A DNA stretch of 64,000 nucleotides, taken from NCBI GenBank assembly GCA_029962745.1, contig CM057167.1:22625451-22689450 (forward strand), given 5' to 3'. Position 1 is the first letter of the stretch. Every line of letters starts with the position of its first letter. Origin of the DNA: Echinometra lucunter. Lineage: Eukaryota; Echinodermata; Echinoidea; Camarodonta; Echinometridae. The translations under genes were made by a program, and so were the position numbers. Positions 26,201 to 36,389 of this stretch are shown here, piece after piece. A model generated the notes under the pieces. The model was not told the origin of the DNA. It was given only the letters and a program-made list of their open reading frames with translations, and did not search any database.

Positions 26201-27592
26201 ATTACCATGGGTACCTGTTACCATAGGAATTAAAAAAAAAGGAGTAGTATTAGTAACAGTAGTAGTAGTACATGTAGCAGTAATAGTAGAAATAGAAGAA
26301 CACAGTAGTTACGGCCCAATAGTATCATGAATACTGTGAATATTATGACATCACTGATGATAATATCATACCATTACTTGAAACTATATTCACATACCTG
26401 CTGAAGATAGAGATTAGTTACAGGTCCTAGCATCTCAAGGTTATCAATCTCTGTGATGTTCTCTCTGTCGAGTCGTACGTGTGTCAGCTTCATCAAACCA
26501 GCAATACTGAGCAAAAATATCGTTTTGAAGGAATAACCATTCAGTCTATTCATGAAAAACAGACTTGAAATCATTTGTGGACTTTCTCTAAGTTCTAGGA
26601 CAACTGTCCACTGGGTCTACTTGTGCGCTTGTCCTGGTAGTAATCATGAAAGGGGAAGGCAGACTAATTGTTATAATGGGTATTGATCATGGGGTAATAG
26701 TTAGTTGGGGGGGGGGGAAGGTTATGTAACTGTTCTGAGGGTAGCTGTCCGGATACAGGATACATATTCTTAAATGTGCTTTCCTATTTCAGTCTTCTTT
26801 TGAATGTCTTTTTCTCTTTTTTCTCTTCTTCTTCTTGTTCCACGAAATTATATATTTTACAGATCTACTAACTGCTGTTGATTTTGTTTTTCTTCTTCTT
26901 GGCATCATTATTCTATATCTACTCCAGGCCAGCTCCCCTTCTCCATCTCTTTCTCTTTCTATTCTTCTCCTCCCCTCATTCTTTCTTTTTCTCCTTCTTC
27001 CTCTTTTCTTCTTCTGTTTCTGCCTACACTTCTCCTTTTCTTCCTTATCAGTGATATGAACCTTCAATATTCATCATCACCTCTTCCCCATTTATCCATC
27101 CTTTTTCCCCCTATAATTAAAAAAAAAAAAAAAACAGGGGGGGGGGGGATACATGTATGTCTCACTGAGGCCTGTACATCACTTTCCGAACAGCACCACC
27201 CTAAATGAGGATTGAAGCAGGAGTGGTTTTGATACCCTAGATATGGAAACCGTCTAACATCTCTTGATTTTTATACCTTAACAGGGTATAAATTAACATT
27301 TAATTCCGAGTTGCATCACTACCTTTGAATCTGATACCCTTTTTCTTGATTTTTGCTGTTTAGATACTCTATTTGTGTAAGGCATATTACTTGCCCTATG
27401 CTGAAGAAGTAACCATTTTACACGTTTCCATGTACGTGAATGATGTATAGGTCTCAATGAGACATACCCCCATGCTAAAAACTGCTTCATTTTGTGATAC
27501 TCACAGCTCATCTCCCGATCCCTGTGCTGTAGATTCAGGTAAATTTCTCCTTGAAATCATGGACATACTAATATGGGCTGGCTGAGGTCGAG
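20067..27592 (-). CDS. LRRC46: LRRC46 leucine-rich-repeat protein, multi-exon gene
   Basis: Six minus-strand exons join in consistent phase: 27566(ATG)-27505, 26506-26398, 25773-25617, 23541-23472, 22363-22161, 20275-20067, totalling 810 nt (269 residues plus TAG). All introns are GT-AG. The N-terminal part has MISRRNL, then about five SDS22-like repeats with LxxLxLxxN pattern (HVRLDRENITEIDNLEML, FLTLAGNKIQKIENL, LLDLSHNKITEL, VFLDLRGNPCTDLPDYR). An LRR-cap-like stretch (LLAALPNLKQLDGE), an acidic run of 12 Glu, and a basic, Ser-rich tail ending SPASR follow. Vertebrate LRRC46 shares the TKRNL start, the VRLDREGI repeat, LLDLDGQ cap and SDEEDE acidic segment. LRRC46 is known from cilia and sperm-flagellum contexts; that role here is inferred. 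A candidate poly(A) signal (AATAAA on the minus strand) lies at 19591-19586. The frame stays open upstream of ATG, so the true N terminus may lie in a further exon. Confidence 0.9.
20898..22152. mobile_element. hAT-like element abutting LRRC46 exon donor
   Basis: Ends CTGGGCCAGTATTCAA and, inverted, CAGGGCCGTTATTCAA; inverted similarity extends inward with AATACTT/AAGTA motifs. Flanking octamers TTATTTAC (20890-20897) and ATACTTAC (22153-22160) match 6 of 8. The second octamer is the exon-5 splice donor in reverse complement. A TTAA element (21049-21858) is nested inside. Confidence 0.7.
21049..21858. mobile_element. TTAA-flanked element, CCCTAA termini
   Basis: Left TTAACCCTAATATACC, right TTTAGGGTTAA. 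TTAA duplication with CCCT ends suggests a piggyBac-like non-autonomous element. Inside are long G and C runs (21066-21098, 21775-21818), an AC-rich stretch (21390-21445), and no coding frame. Confidence 0.6.
22161..22363 (-). CDS. LRRC46: LRRC46 exon, LRR cap and poly-Glu
   Basis: 203 nt. Starts TRLLAALPNLKQLDGEMLTK, continues to VSSDE, then a run of 12 Glu (one GAA and eleven GAG), DVDDAHAHGSG and ENVEIE. The acidic run is a coding trinucleotide microsatellite likely to vary in length. The donor is gtaagtat; a transposon terminus lies directly beyond it (22152). Confidence 0.93.
22662..23076. mobile_element. TTAACCCATTCGTGACAG element, copy 4, inverted, in LRRC46 intron
   Basis: More diverged than copies 1 to 3; left TTAATCCATTCGTGACAG, right TGTCATGAATGGGGTAA. 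Confidence 0.88.
23472..23541 (-). CDS. LRRC46: LRRC46 exon, last LRR
   Basis: 70 nt encoding EELPKSLVFLDLRGNPCTDL followed by PDY and two bases of an Arg codon. Acceptor tgataacag, donor gtgagt. Matches the PQSLLILNLSGN region of the vertebrate protein. Confidence 0.9.
23590..23868. mobile_element. Palindromic MITE in LRRC46 intron
   Basis: Inverted arms GCAAAGGTGGTTTAAATCTA (23601) and its diverged complement to 23858, with GACCACGG/CCATGGTC and CATGGTATAAGTG pairs. Outer ends GGCTGGAATTC / GAGTTCCGGC. Confidence 0.75.
24339..24964. mobile_element. TA-flanked MITE, CTGTATRAGC ends, in LRRC46 intron
   Basis: TA at 24337 and 24965. Left CTGTATAAGCCAATATTTTC, right GAAAATTTCAGCTCATACAG. Inner half shows TTCGCG words on both sides. 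Confidence 0.75.
25226..25353 (-). pseudogene. Partial duplicate of LRRC46 exon 25617-25773 with flanking intron
   Basis: About 125 bp resembles 25530-25652: the G-rich segment, then CACTATTGAAGGGCTTGA, then the last 40 bases of the exon with its donor. It reads DLSHNKSTELSEG against DLSHNKITELSEG. The copy stops before the rest of the exon and has no matching acceptor, so it is a relic inside the intron that leaves a decoy splice donor. Confidence 0.8.
25617..25773 (-). CDS. LRRC46: LRRC46 exon, LRRs 2 to 4
   Basis: 157 nt encoding NAIEKIENLECLTSLQFLTL, AGNKIQKIENLKILDTLKLL and DLSHNKITELSE. Acceptor tctttctttcag, donor gtatct. It starts in phase 0 after the previous exon and leaves one base for the next. 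Confidence 0.93.
26398..26506 (-). CDS. LRRC46: LRRC46 exon, first LRR
   Basis: 109 nt encoding IAGLMKLTHVRLDRENITEI and DNLEMLGPVTNLYLQQ. Acceptor ttgctcag and donor gtatgtg are good. The VRLDREN motif is the strongest single match to LRRC46. Confidence 0.92.
27505..27581 (-). CDS. LRRC46: LRRC46 exon with MISRRNL segment
   Basis: Encodes MSMISRRNLPESTAQGSGDE and two bases of the next codon; the donor is gtgagt. Two in-frame ATGs (27566 and 27560) are available. The frame remains open upstream to acceptors ending at 27582 and 27593, so initiation here is not proved. Residues match the ITKRNL region of vertebrate LRRC46. Confidence 0.75.
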
Positions 27593-27953
27593 CTGAATTG
27601 AAAAAGAAATTATTATTAGCCTACATGTTTGAAAACAAAATGCTCAAGATTATATGTTAAAGAGTACATGTATTCCTTGACTTTTTGCATGAGCGTTGGT
27701 CTTTCTTATTGTTCAGTGGATAAGAATGACACAGCCGCAGCATTACAAATGGTTCTGCGAGTCCATACAAATTAATGAAATAAACCAACAATCATTCCAA
27801 CAAGTTGGTCTACTTGTTGCTCCCTTTTACCCCAACTATCATTCTCTTGGTAGTTGGTACAGTACACAGGGGGAGCTCGCTGGGCTGTGTAAATTTCTGT
27901 GGAGGTTGGCCTCTCTCTATAGTTGAAGATCCTAAGGTTAATGTTACATGTAC

Positions 27954-28100
27954 CAAGCAGACTGGGAGGTCTTGATGACTCTCAGCAACATCGCTCCAAG
28001 GATTGATCATGCTGGACACTTTTTTATCAATGTGAAAAAGAGAAGATGGGGAATTTTGTGAAATTTCATCTTCTGAAGGGATATTTTTCAAGGAACCCAT
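27954..28100 (-). CDS. LRRC46: Candidate 5' coding exon of LRRC46
   Basis: An open frame starts with ATG at 28100 and reads MGSLKNIPSEDEISQNSPSS..., 49 residues to HQDLPVCL. It ends at a possible donor (TTG then gtacat), after which the frame would join in phase to an alternative acceptor at 27581 (ctcag before PAHISMSMISRRNL). The joined protein would be 323 residues, close to the roughly 320 of the human protein. Composition is protein-like, unlike nearby random ORFs. The donor is weak (no G at +5), and the better acceptor at 27592 would be out of phase with it. It could also be noise; transcript data would decide. Confidence 0.35.
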
Positions 28101-28169
28101 TAATTCAGGATAGACAAGGCTATGGCCATAATGTGTCTCTCACCCCGTTTATTTGCAATCATTCTTGCA

Positions 28170-28345
28170 GGTACATTGTAATATTTGACCTCATTTGACC
28201 TTTGACCTACTTACAAGATCTGCGATCCCATAACAACACTGAGGTCCCTACAGGGCGTCTACCACCCAAATTTGGTTACAAATGGACTTTAATGATTCAG
28301 AAGTTGCCAACATGTGTAGATACTTGCAGGAAAAATTAACATTTG
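28170..28345. mobile_element. Single unit of the 17911 pearl-like family
   Basis: One diverged unit (TGACCTCATTTGACCTTTGA, CACCCAAATTTGGTTACAAA, ACTTGCAGGAAAAATTAACA); TGACCTTTGACCT at 28196. A shorter trace with the same motif is at 25925. Confidence 0.7.
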
Positions 28346-28404
28346 CACGTTTATTGTCTTTCGATGATGCGCACTGACCACTATAATTCAAATATATACT
28401 TTTC

Positions 28405-28760
28405 CTTTGAGATGATAATATATTTGATGAAGTTTTTTACCTTAATGATAAAAATAAAAGTGGGGCATCATCTGCAAGAGAAACCAGGTAACAAAATGAA
28501 AATAATTTACTTGACAAATCATTGTCTTCAAGAATTTTTGAAAGAAAAGGGAACGGTGGTGAGCAAAGGTGAGACAATATCTTGACAAATTAATTCTTTA
28601 CTCAAGGGCAAAAAACAATTGAGTTGCATATCTTCAAGAGTGACGAGGCGCAATCATCTATTTGACGAAGTAATTATTTACATTAATGATGAAATAACAG
28701 CATGGCATCATCTGCAAGATTTACGACTATACTAGGAACAAACAAAATGAAAATAATTTA
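28405..28760. repeat. Diverged tandem duplication of about 245 bp
   Basis: TATTTGATGAAGTTTTTTAC ... GGCATCATCTGCAAGA ... ACAAAATGAAAATAATTTAC at 28420-28512 recurs at 28659-28760. Family unknown. Confidence 0.6.
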
Positions 28761-29129
28761 CTTCTTTACCAATTTTCGATCCGATTCGAATATTACTACA
28801 TGTACCAAAATTTTCAGCTGATTTTCGGTCCGATTTGCGACCCTCTTTAAATACACTATCTGGAAAGGTAAATTTCTTTTTTATTCGGGGGGGGGGGGGG
28901 GGGTGCCTCATTCCTCCTCTCGGCACCTCAAAGTGCACAAAGTGTTTTGGGCAGGTTGGCCTGAGTTGGTTCGGTCGGTGAACACACAAGCACCAGTGCA
29001 GTGAAACACACTAGGGTCTAGGCCTAAATGAGAGGGACTTATTTTACGATTAGGCCGTCAAATCAAAGGCGTAATATAATAATACACCCCTTCGAGGAGA
29101 GCCCCCCCCCCGATCTTGAAAGGGTACGT

Positions 29130-29285
29130 TTAAAACGCAACATTCCAGAATGTCCCAGAAGTGAGAGGTCTCAGTTCGATTCCCATTCTCGGCTATGCTT
29201 TATTTTCGCTGTAATAATGGATACCAATGGCGTTCATTCCGTCAGAAATAGTTAAAGTATCACAGCTATTCTTGAATGCATTCGC
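29130..29285 (+). repeat. tRNA-derived SINE-like repeat, copy 2
   Basis: Box-B-like TCAGTTCGATTCCC at 29171, then AATGGCGTTCATTCCGTCAG and AAATAGTTAAAGTATCACAG as in copy 1. Confidence 0.5.
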
Positions 29286-29710
29286 TGATACTAATTGGGG
29301 TCTGTGTTTTTATTCTGATATTTCACGAAGAACTTACTGCCATTTGTCCCTGTGGAGATTCATGTAAACAAAGTATTATGCCTCCAAATCACACTTTCTC
29401 ATGCCCGGTTAGCCCTGCAAAACTACCTTCGAAGTTGGCTAGTGGACCAGTAGATCTAACTGTGATATTAGAACCTAAAATTTATTTCTCAAACTCAAAA
29501 TATTGACTTTTGATTTGATTGATACTAGACCCAAACTTTTTGGCGATTTCGCCGCGTGATTAATATCCATTTCAATAGCGCGACCTTCAACACTGTGACT
29601 TTCTTCGTCTTTTAATTTGTTTTTTGGCAAGCAGTTAAAATTGATTATTTCTGCCACTACTTTTCTTACATATTTTCAATTGTACTGATTTATAAATTTT
29701 TCTTTCTCTC

Positions 29711-30210
29711 NNNNNNNNNNNNNNNNNNNNNNNNNNNNNNNNNNNNNNNNNNNNNNNNNNNNNNNNNNNNNNNNNNNNNNNNNNNNNNNNNNNNNNNNNN
29801 NNNNNNNNNNNNNNNNNNNNNNNNNNNNNNNNNNNNNNNNNNNNNNNNNNNNNNNNNNNNNNNNNNNNNNNNNNNNNNNNNNNNNNNNNNNNNNNNNNNN
29901 NNNNNNNNNNNNNNNNNNNNNNNNNNNNNNNNNNNNNNNNNNNNNNNNNNNNNNNNNNNNNNNNNNNNNNNNNNNNNNNNNNNNNNNNNNNNNNNNNNNN
30001 NNNNNNNNNNNNNNNNNNNNNNNNNNNNNNNNNNNNNNNNNNNNNNNNNNNNNNNNNNNNNNNNNNNNNNNNNNNNNNNNNNNNNNNNNNNNNNNNNNNN
30101 NNNNNNNNNNNNNNNNNNNNNNNNNNNNNNNNNNNNNNNNNNNNNNNNNNNNNNNNNNNNNNNNNNNNNNNNNNNNNNNNNNNNNNNNNNNNNNNNNNNN
30201 NNNNNNNNNN
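29711..30210. other. Assembly gap, 500 N
   Basis: A round 500-base N block, so the true gap length is unknown. It lies in intergenic sequence between LRRC46 and the LINE relic. Confidence 1.
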
Positions 30211-30539
30211 ACGAATTTTGTGTTGGTCTTCTTTGTACATTTATAAGTTTTCGACTTTGTTTTTTTTTATATTGACATACTAATGGACATTGACGTTTTC
30301 TATCATTGTAAAGCTGATTACTTTTTCGTGTGTACACCCTTACAGTACTTTATTCATGATAGATATACACTCTTTCTCCTTTTTGTTCTTGGGTTACGAG
30401 CTTTGCTTGATCCCATTCCACCCCCATAATTGTTTGTGCAGTTTAATTCTTGTGCACCTCTTTTACAAATTGGGACTGATGAATACTTTATATTTTTGGA
30501 ATAAGTAAAGCATTCACTCATTGTAATAGGTTTTGACAA

Positions 30540-31100
30540 TGACTGTTTTTAGAAGAGGTAGCCAACTCGATCTTATGCGAACAATAGATTACTTGTCGAT
30601 GTACCTTAAGACTTTCGAGTGAAGTTACACTCCTGATCATTGTACAGTGGCTATAGACCTCAGAACATGCAGAATGCAGTTATTGTTAACTCGTTGCATA
30701 ATACTTTTACATCTTACTGTTAAAACTTTTTTGCTATGTTCGTTCTTTTGTACTTGTTCTGAAATTATGTATTGACTATATAGTCAGTTTCTTTATATCA
30801 TTTATTATACTTCATTTATTGTTCATATACGCTTGTCAGTGATCTCCCACTCATTCTAAGAGGTTTCTGCAGTGAATTACGTGTTGTGAAGGGATAGCTC
30901 CACTCTGAATGTTATGCGAACATTAGTCTATTTTCTATTTTTTTTTAAGTATTTCGAGTGATGCTCCTTTCCTAATCATTGCTCACAGTAGTTGTGCAGA
31001 TCTTCTCTTCTCGTCAATACTTTTACACTTTAACATGTTTAAAGAATAAACTCTTTTGTTGTGTCTGTTCTTTTGTACCATAAGACTATTTTCATTCTCA
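30540..31100 (+). repeat. Tandem repeat of about 337 bp, possibly LINE 5' UTR
   Basis: Two diverged copies: TTATGCGAACA occurs at 30573 and 30910, and GTTCTTTTGTAC closes both units near 30750 and 31070. It lies just upstream of the PHD-finger start of the LINE relic. Tandem 5' UTR units are common in LINEs, but the link is inferred. Confidence 0.55.
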
Positions 31101-32167
31101 CGGTATTCATCGACTACTAGTAATGTATTCATTTGAATGATGTATTTGACTGCATCACAATGATGCCACCCTACATCACGCTTTTCCGCGGATATGCCTG
31201 TGGTGGCCCCAGAATATACTTCTATACTTGTATTGCTGGTTATCTATTGTTATCCCTTGAATCTGTAAAGGGGATTGATTATTCTCTGTTATAAAATTAT
31301 AACATTATTGATAATGGTTATGAATTGCTGCCCCGCCCGTTTTCGTTTTGGTATTTTTCCACCTGTGTAATCGAACGAGAAGTATTTCAGTTTATTATAC
31401 TTTTACTTTGTTTTTTAAAAAATACTTTGATTTTATATTTTCTGTCTCTGTTTTCGTGTTTTTTGTGTTTGTTGTAATGAGATGAATAAAAGTTTTCATG
31501 TGCACTGTGCAATAATTACGTTAAGACCAACCATGGAGCACTTCGTTGTACCTCATGTAATGATTGGATTCATATCTCATGTGCAAGAATACCCGTTAAA
31601 ATGTATAATGATATGTCTGAACTATTTTCAGATTGGCAATGTCCCAAAGGTATAATGAAAATATTACCATTTTATGAAGAATTTACCGATGTACCTGAAG
31701 CAAATGTCAGCCAGAAGTAAAATAACAGCAATGGGTCCGAGAAGTATTCAGCATTGTCTTTTAAGGGTTTGAAATTTGTCCATCTTAATATTGCCAGCTT
31801 ACTTTAAAATACTGATGAATTGCGATCTATTGTCATAAAAAAAACACAAATTCACATTTTTGCACTCAGTGAAACTTGACAGGATAGTAGCATTAGAACA
31901 TCAGAAATTGAAAAACCCAATTATTCCATAGTCAGAAAAGGCAGAAATAGCTTTGGAGGTGGAGATGCTATTTATTTATTCAGTTTTGGAGCACGACTCT
32001 CTTTACCGTCTTGAGGTCATACCTATTATCATCCGATGAAAGAATACTCAACCTATTATTTTCATTAACTGGTAAAGACCTCCTAATTCCAGAAATGAAG
32101 TTTTCAATTATTATGATGAACTTATATCTTTTGCGGCAGGATTTAACTGTCATCTGATACTGATGGG

Positions 32168-32553
32168 CACCGGCGTACTATAACCGTTTTGAGGATTTTT
32201 TTTTTTTTTTTTTTTTTGGGGGGGGCACCTTTTTTGCCGATTTTTTCCCGTGAACTCACACTTAAGTATACACACACACACGCGCGCGCAAATACACTTT
32301 CATCGCGGACACCCACACACATTATATTATTATTTTGCGAGCGAGCGAAAATGACCACTTTTATGGTTTTTAAGAGCGTTTCACATAAAATTCCACGATA
32401 TGACCGTCATTTATGACACTTTTATAAAAACAAATCACCCACTGATTATTTACATTTTTCCTTAAAATGAGGGGGGATGTTTGTACACACCATCCCCCCT
32501 CTCGAAAAAGTGGGGGATATATCACCCCCATCCCCCCGGGATTTACGCCAGTG
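32168..32553. mobile_element. Small hAT-like MITE, CACYGGCGTAAA family
   Basis: Ends CACCGGCGTA and, inverted, CACTGGCGTAAATCCC; 8-bp duplication CTGATGGG at 32160 and 32554. Inserted in the endonuclease part of the LINE relic. Includes poly-T, an AC/GC-repeat and GCGAGCGAGC. Confidence 0.85.
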
Positions 32554-33152
32554 CTGATGGGTGATACAAATTGTAATATCCTTAAACAACCTTTAAATGA
32601 AATTAGAGCATGTGAAGACATTGATGAAGGAGCAAACAAATGGAAAGAACTGTTAAATATTATAGACAAATTTATGCCTTATAAAACTAAAAGAATGAGA
32701 AACCAGCAATCTCCTTGGTTAAATGAATCAATTTTTCTTTGATGAAAGAAAGAAATAAAATGAAAAGAAAAGCCTTTTTTGAAAAAAGATGAAACATTTT
32801 GGAAAGAATAAAGATGTTTAAGGAATAAAGTAACATCAGAAAATCGAAAGCTTAAAAAGAAGTATTATACTGACAAACTTTATGAAAGTAAAAATCGAAA
32901 GCAGCCTTGGAAGGTTTTAAAGTCAATTACTACAAATGACAGCTCTTAATCGACTATTCCCGTTTCTTCTAATGACACCGTGAATGCTGTTAATTCATTC
33001 ATTTCTCATTTTGCAAATGTAGCGAATGACTTAATCAGTGAGTTTAACGAGGATGTAAACTATTATGTTGATTATGTTGATACTTCGTATGTTGATAACT
33101 TGTTTATTTCGCATACAGTTCAGGAATAAGATGTCTTAAAGGGAATTCTTAA

Positions 33153-33632
33153 AGTGAATACACAATGGTAAAATATTTTTTGATATGTGATCGAGAATAG
33201 AATTCTAAGAAGAATAACATTAAAATTTTGATGATTTTCAATCGAAATCAATGCATTTTGGCTAATTTTCTCATGAAAAATCAAGAGTTGACCCAAAAAT
33301 TTGAGTATGAGGTATGACGTCAAAGTGGGTACCCAGCTTCGCGCATTGCAGTTGTGCTGCGCGCTAGACTGTACAATATGTATTATACCTTGCGCGCATT
33401 TTGCTAGAATTACGCGACAAGGTACCCACTTTGACGTCATTTTGACGTCAAAGTGGGTACCCAGTTGAAATTGGGTCACAGCTGAGGGGTTAAAAATATT
33501 CCGAAATCATACCACATTTGGGGATTTCCTTGGCAACACGACTTTTTAAAAAACTTTAGGCAGATGATTTTCTGCTGATAAAATCATGCTCTTTTAAATG
33601 AACTAACATTGTTTCGGCATTGGGTACCCCCT
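33153..33632. mobile_element. TTAA MITE in LINE relic, copy A
   Basis: TTAA at 33149-33152 and 33633-33636. Ends AGTGAATACACAATGG and, inverted, AGGGGGTACCCAATG. Removing it and one TTAA restores continuity of the surrounding RT frame. Holds a 41-bp palindrome (33421-33461) with two TGACGTCA words and a third at 33315. Confidence 0.9.
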
Positions 33633-34844
33633 TTAAGTTAAAAAATAAGAAGTCTGTTGGTGTTGATGGTATATTCACGTTTATTTTGAAAACATCTGTA
33701 AATGAACTAATCGAATCCATAACATATCTAATAAATAAGTCGACTGTAGATGGCAAAGTGCCTGCATCCTGGAAGATAGCCTAAATAACTCCTCTACATA
33801 AAAAAGGGGACAAATCAAAAACTGATAACTATAGACCAATTTCCATTCTTCCTTGTAATTCGAAAGTGCTAGAAAAAATCGTCCAGAATCAGTTGCTTCA
33901 GTTTCTTAAAATAAACAACATTTGGTACCAGAACAACAATAATAAGAATAGATGTAACTTGTATAGCACCAGATCCACTCTGTGGAGTGCTCAATCAGGA
34001 TTTAGAGCTAAACACTCAACCACAACAGCATTGCTGAAAGTATCTAATATAATGACTGGCTCCAAGCCATGGATAACGGACAATACACGGGGCGGTATTC
34101 ATTGATTTACAAAAAGCGATTGACATGGTCAACCACGAGATACTTTTATCTAAACTGGCTCGTCTTGGTATAGTTGGGAATTCTTTGGACTGGTTTACAA
34201 GTTATTTGTCAGACAGGAAAATCACAATTTTCTTGAAAAGTACATTTTCGGAAGAATATTTCATTAATAACGGGGTGCTCCAGGGGATTTAATTGGCCCA
34301 ATTCTCTTTCCATATTTATAAATACTTTAGCTTCTATATTGAATAGATGTTCATGCCATTTATATGCTGATGACACCGTTTTATAGTTTCTGATAAAGAT
34401 CTGAAAGTTTTCCAAGCAATTTTGAATAGTGAACTTACGAAAGTGAGTTAATGGATGAATAGAAATAAACTGAAAATAAATTGCAGTAAAACTGTTTGCA
34501 TGTTACTTGGACCAAGACAAAAGTTAGCAAAACGCGATAATTCAGATTTAAGAATTCAAAATACTTATGTTAAGAATGTTGATACAGTAAAGTACATTGG
34601 AATTTGTATCGATAAAGGACTTAAATGGAATGTACAGATCGAACAAATGTGCTCCGATATTGGTAAGATGATAGGATTTCTTGGAAGACGGAGATCCTTT
34701 GTAAATGAATCTGCTTTAAAAATTGTCTATTGCTCCATTATTCTCCCCATTTTGATTATGGCGCTGTAGTTTGGCAGTCCGTCCCTAAGAAATATCTAGA
34801 TACGTTGCAAAAACTCCAGAACAGAGCAGGAAGAATTATCTTAA

Positions 34845-35326
34845 AGTGATTACACAATGGTAAACAAAATTTTGATAAATGATCGAGAATAGAATTCTAA
34901 GAAGAATGACGTTGAAAATATGATGATTTTCAATCGAAATCAATGCATTTTGGCTAATTTTCTCATGAAAAGTCATGAGCTGACCAAAAAAAAATTGAGT
35001 ATGAGGTATGACGTCAAAGTGGGTACATAGCTTCGTGCATTGCAGTTGTGCTACGCGCTAGACTGTGCAACATGTAGTATACGTTGCGCGCAGTTTGCTA
35101 GAAGTACGCGACAAGGTACCCACTTTGACGTCAAAATGACGTCAAAGTGGGTACCCAGTTGAAACTGGGTCACAGCTGAGGGGTCAAAAATATCCTGAAA
35201 TCTTACCACATTTGGGGGTTTCCTTGACAACAGGACTTTATAAAAAACCTTAGACAGATAATTTTCTGCTAATAAAATCATGCTCTTTTAAATGAACTAA
35301 CATTGTTTCAGCATTGGGTACCCCCT
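34845..35326. mobile_element. TTAA MITE in LINE relic, copy B
   Basis: TTAA at 34841-34844 and 35327-35330; about 90 percent similar to copy A and in the same orientation. Palindrome at 35115-35155; TGACGTCA at 35009, 35126 and 35137. Confidence 0.9.
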
Positions 35327-35797
35327 TTAAGAATTAATCCATACTCTCATGTTTCTAATTCTCATATCCATGAAGTTCTAAATTGGAAGACACCGAGTGT
35401 CCACCTTGATGAACACATGTATATTATGATGTACAAAATATTAAATAAACTTATTCCTGAATATATTAAACGTCCTATACCAATTGAAACTGACATGCAC
35501 CTTCTTCGCTCTAAGTGTAATCTTAGTCTCCCTAAACCGAGAACCAATAATATTGTAAAACAACATTTTATTACAGAGGAGCATTGCTATGTAAAAAATG
35601 CCATCTAATGTTCGTAATGCTTGCTCTTTTCTACGATTTCAAATCCAATCTGAAGGAATATATCACGTTACCATAGGAATTTGCTGAAGGGATTTCTTTT
35701 TCTCCCTCTTTCTCTTTCTCTCTGCCATTTTGTCTAGGGATTGTCCGGTCCATCCCTTGCAAAATACATTGAATATGAATTATAAATGTCAGTAATG

Positions 35798-35923
35798 CAG
35801 GGATGCCACTTAGAATTGGTAAAAAAGTAGGAAAATCATCTAAAATGGGTCCTTTTGTACACAAAAATGTGTTTTCTATGGACAAACATATAATGCTAAA
35901 GTAGGAATTCCTACGGCATCCCT
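35798..35923. mobile_element. Short MITE with CAGGGATGCC ends
   Basis: CAGGGATGCCACTTAG at the left and TACGGCATCCCTG at the right, with inner GTAGGAAAAT / GTAGGAATTC similarity. No clear target duplication. Confidence 0.6.
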
Positions 35924-36334
35924 GATAATGTTGTTTGGAACTCAAAATAATATCATATATGCTCAGTGCAATGTTGTTTTTTTTTTTTTTGTTTTGTTTA
36001 TTATAATGTATTTATTCTTCAAGTGCAATTTCCACATGACTGGGTAATTTTCATAATTCGTATATAACAGTTCTTTTCACCCGGACCCCATGGAAGAACA
36101 GTTGTATTTTGTTAATACGACTGAAATGGACTATCCTCCGTTTATATCCAACATGTATATATTTGTATGTTATGTTGCTTTGAACGGAAATAAAAACAAA
36201 CAGGCTGTTCCCCCCCCCCCCCCGCCCCATCCGGGCCAATCCGAAAAAAAAACCCGGATCGACGCCCCTGCGTAGAATTGTAGAAAGCCGTTAAAGACCG
36301 CATTGTTAAAAATGCGTTGTTATTACTCTTATTA

Positions 36335-36335
<1 letters not shown>

Positions 36336-36382
<47 letters not shown>
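36336..36382 (+). repeat. (TTA)n microsatellite
   Basis: About 15 TTA units; may mark the 3' end of a LINE. Confidence 0.9.
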
Positions 36383-36386
<4 letters not shown>

Positions 36387-36389
36387 TAT

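Larger units (their letters stand above)
31490..35670 (+). pseudogene. Non-LTR retrotransposon relic (PHD finger, endonuclease, RT)
   Basis: The region at 31495-31720 encodes a PHD-like finger (CALC, CTSC, WIHISC, WQC; the last Cys of the final pair is Gly), seen at the start of some CR1-group LINEs. Endonuclease fragments follow (FVHLNIASLL, FALSET) with stops. RT pieces lie at 33640-34800: KNKKSVGVDGI, NYRPISILPC, SGFRAKHSTTTALL, DMVNHEILLSKLARLGI, YADDTV, then the thumb and C-terminal part to about 35660. Frameshifts, stops and an endonuclease deletion near 32580 make it dead. Three later insertions interrupt it: a hAT element at 32168 and two TTAA MITEs at 33153 and 34845. A short 3'-end fragment of another LINE sits at about 33925-34000. 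Confidence 0.85.

Noticed and set aside
26789..27067. Lys/Arg-rich 92-codon frame
   Set aside because: Translation of a TTC/CTT-rich pyrimidine tract in an LRRC46 intron.
29635..30337. Frames of 201-215 codons over the gap
   Set aside because: Almost entirely N; no evidence of coding.
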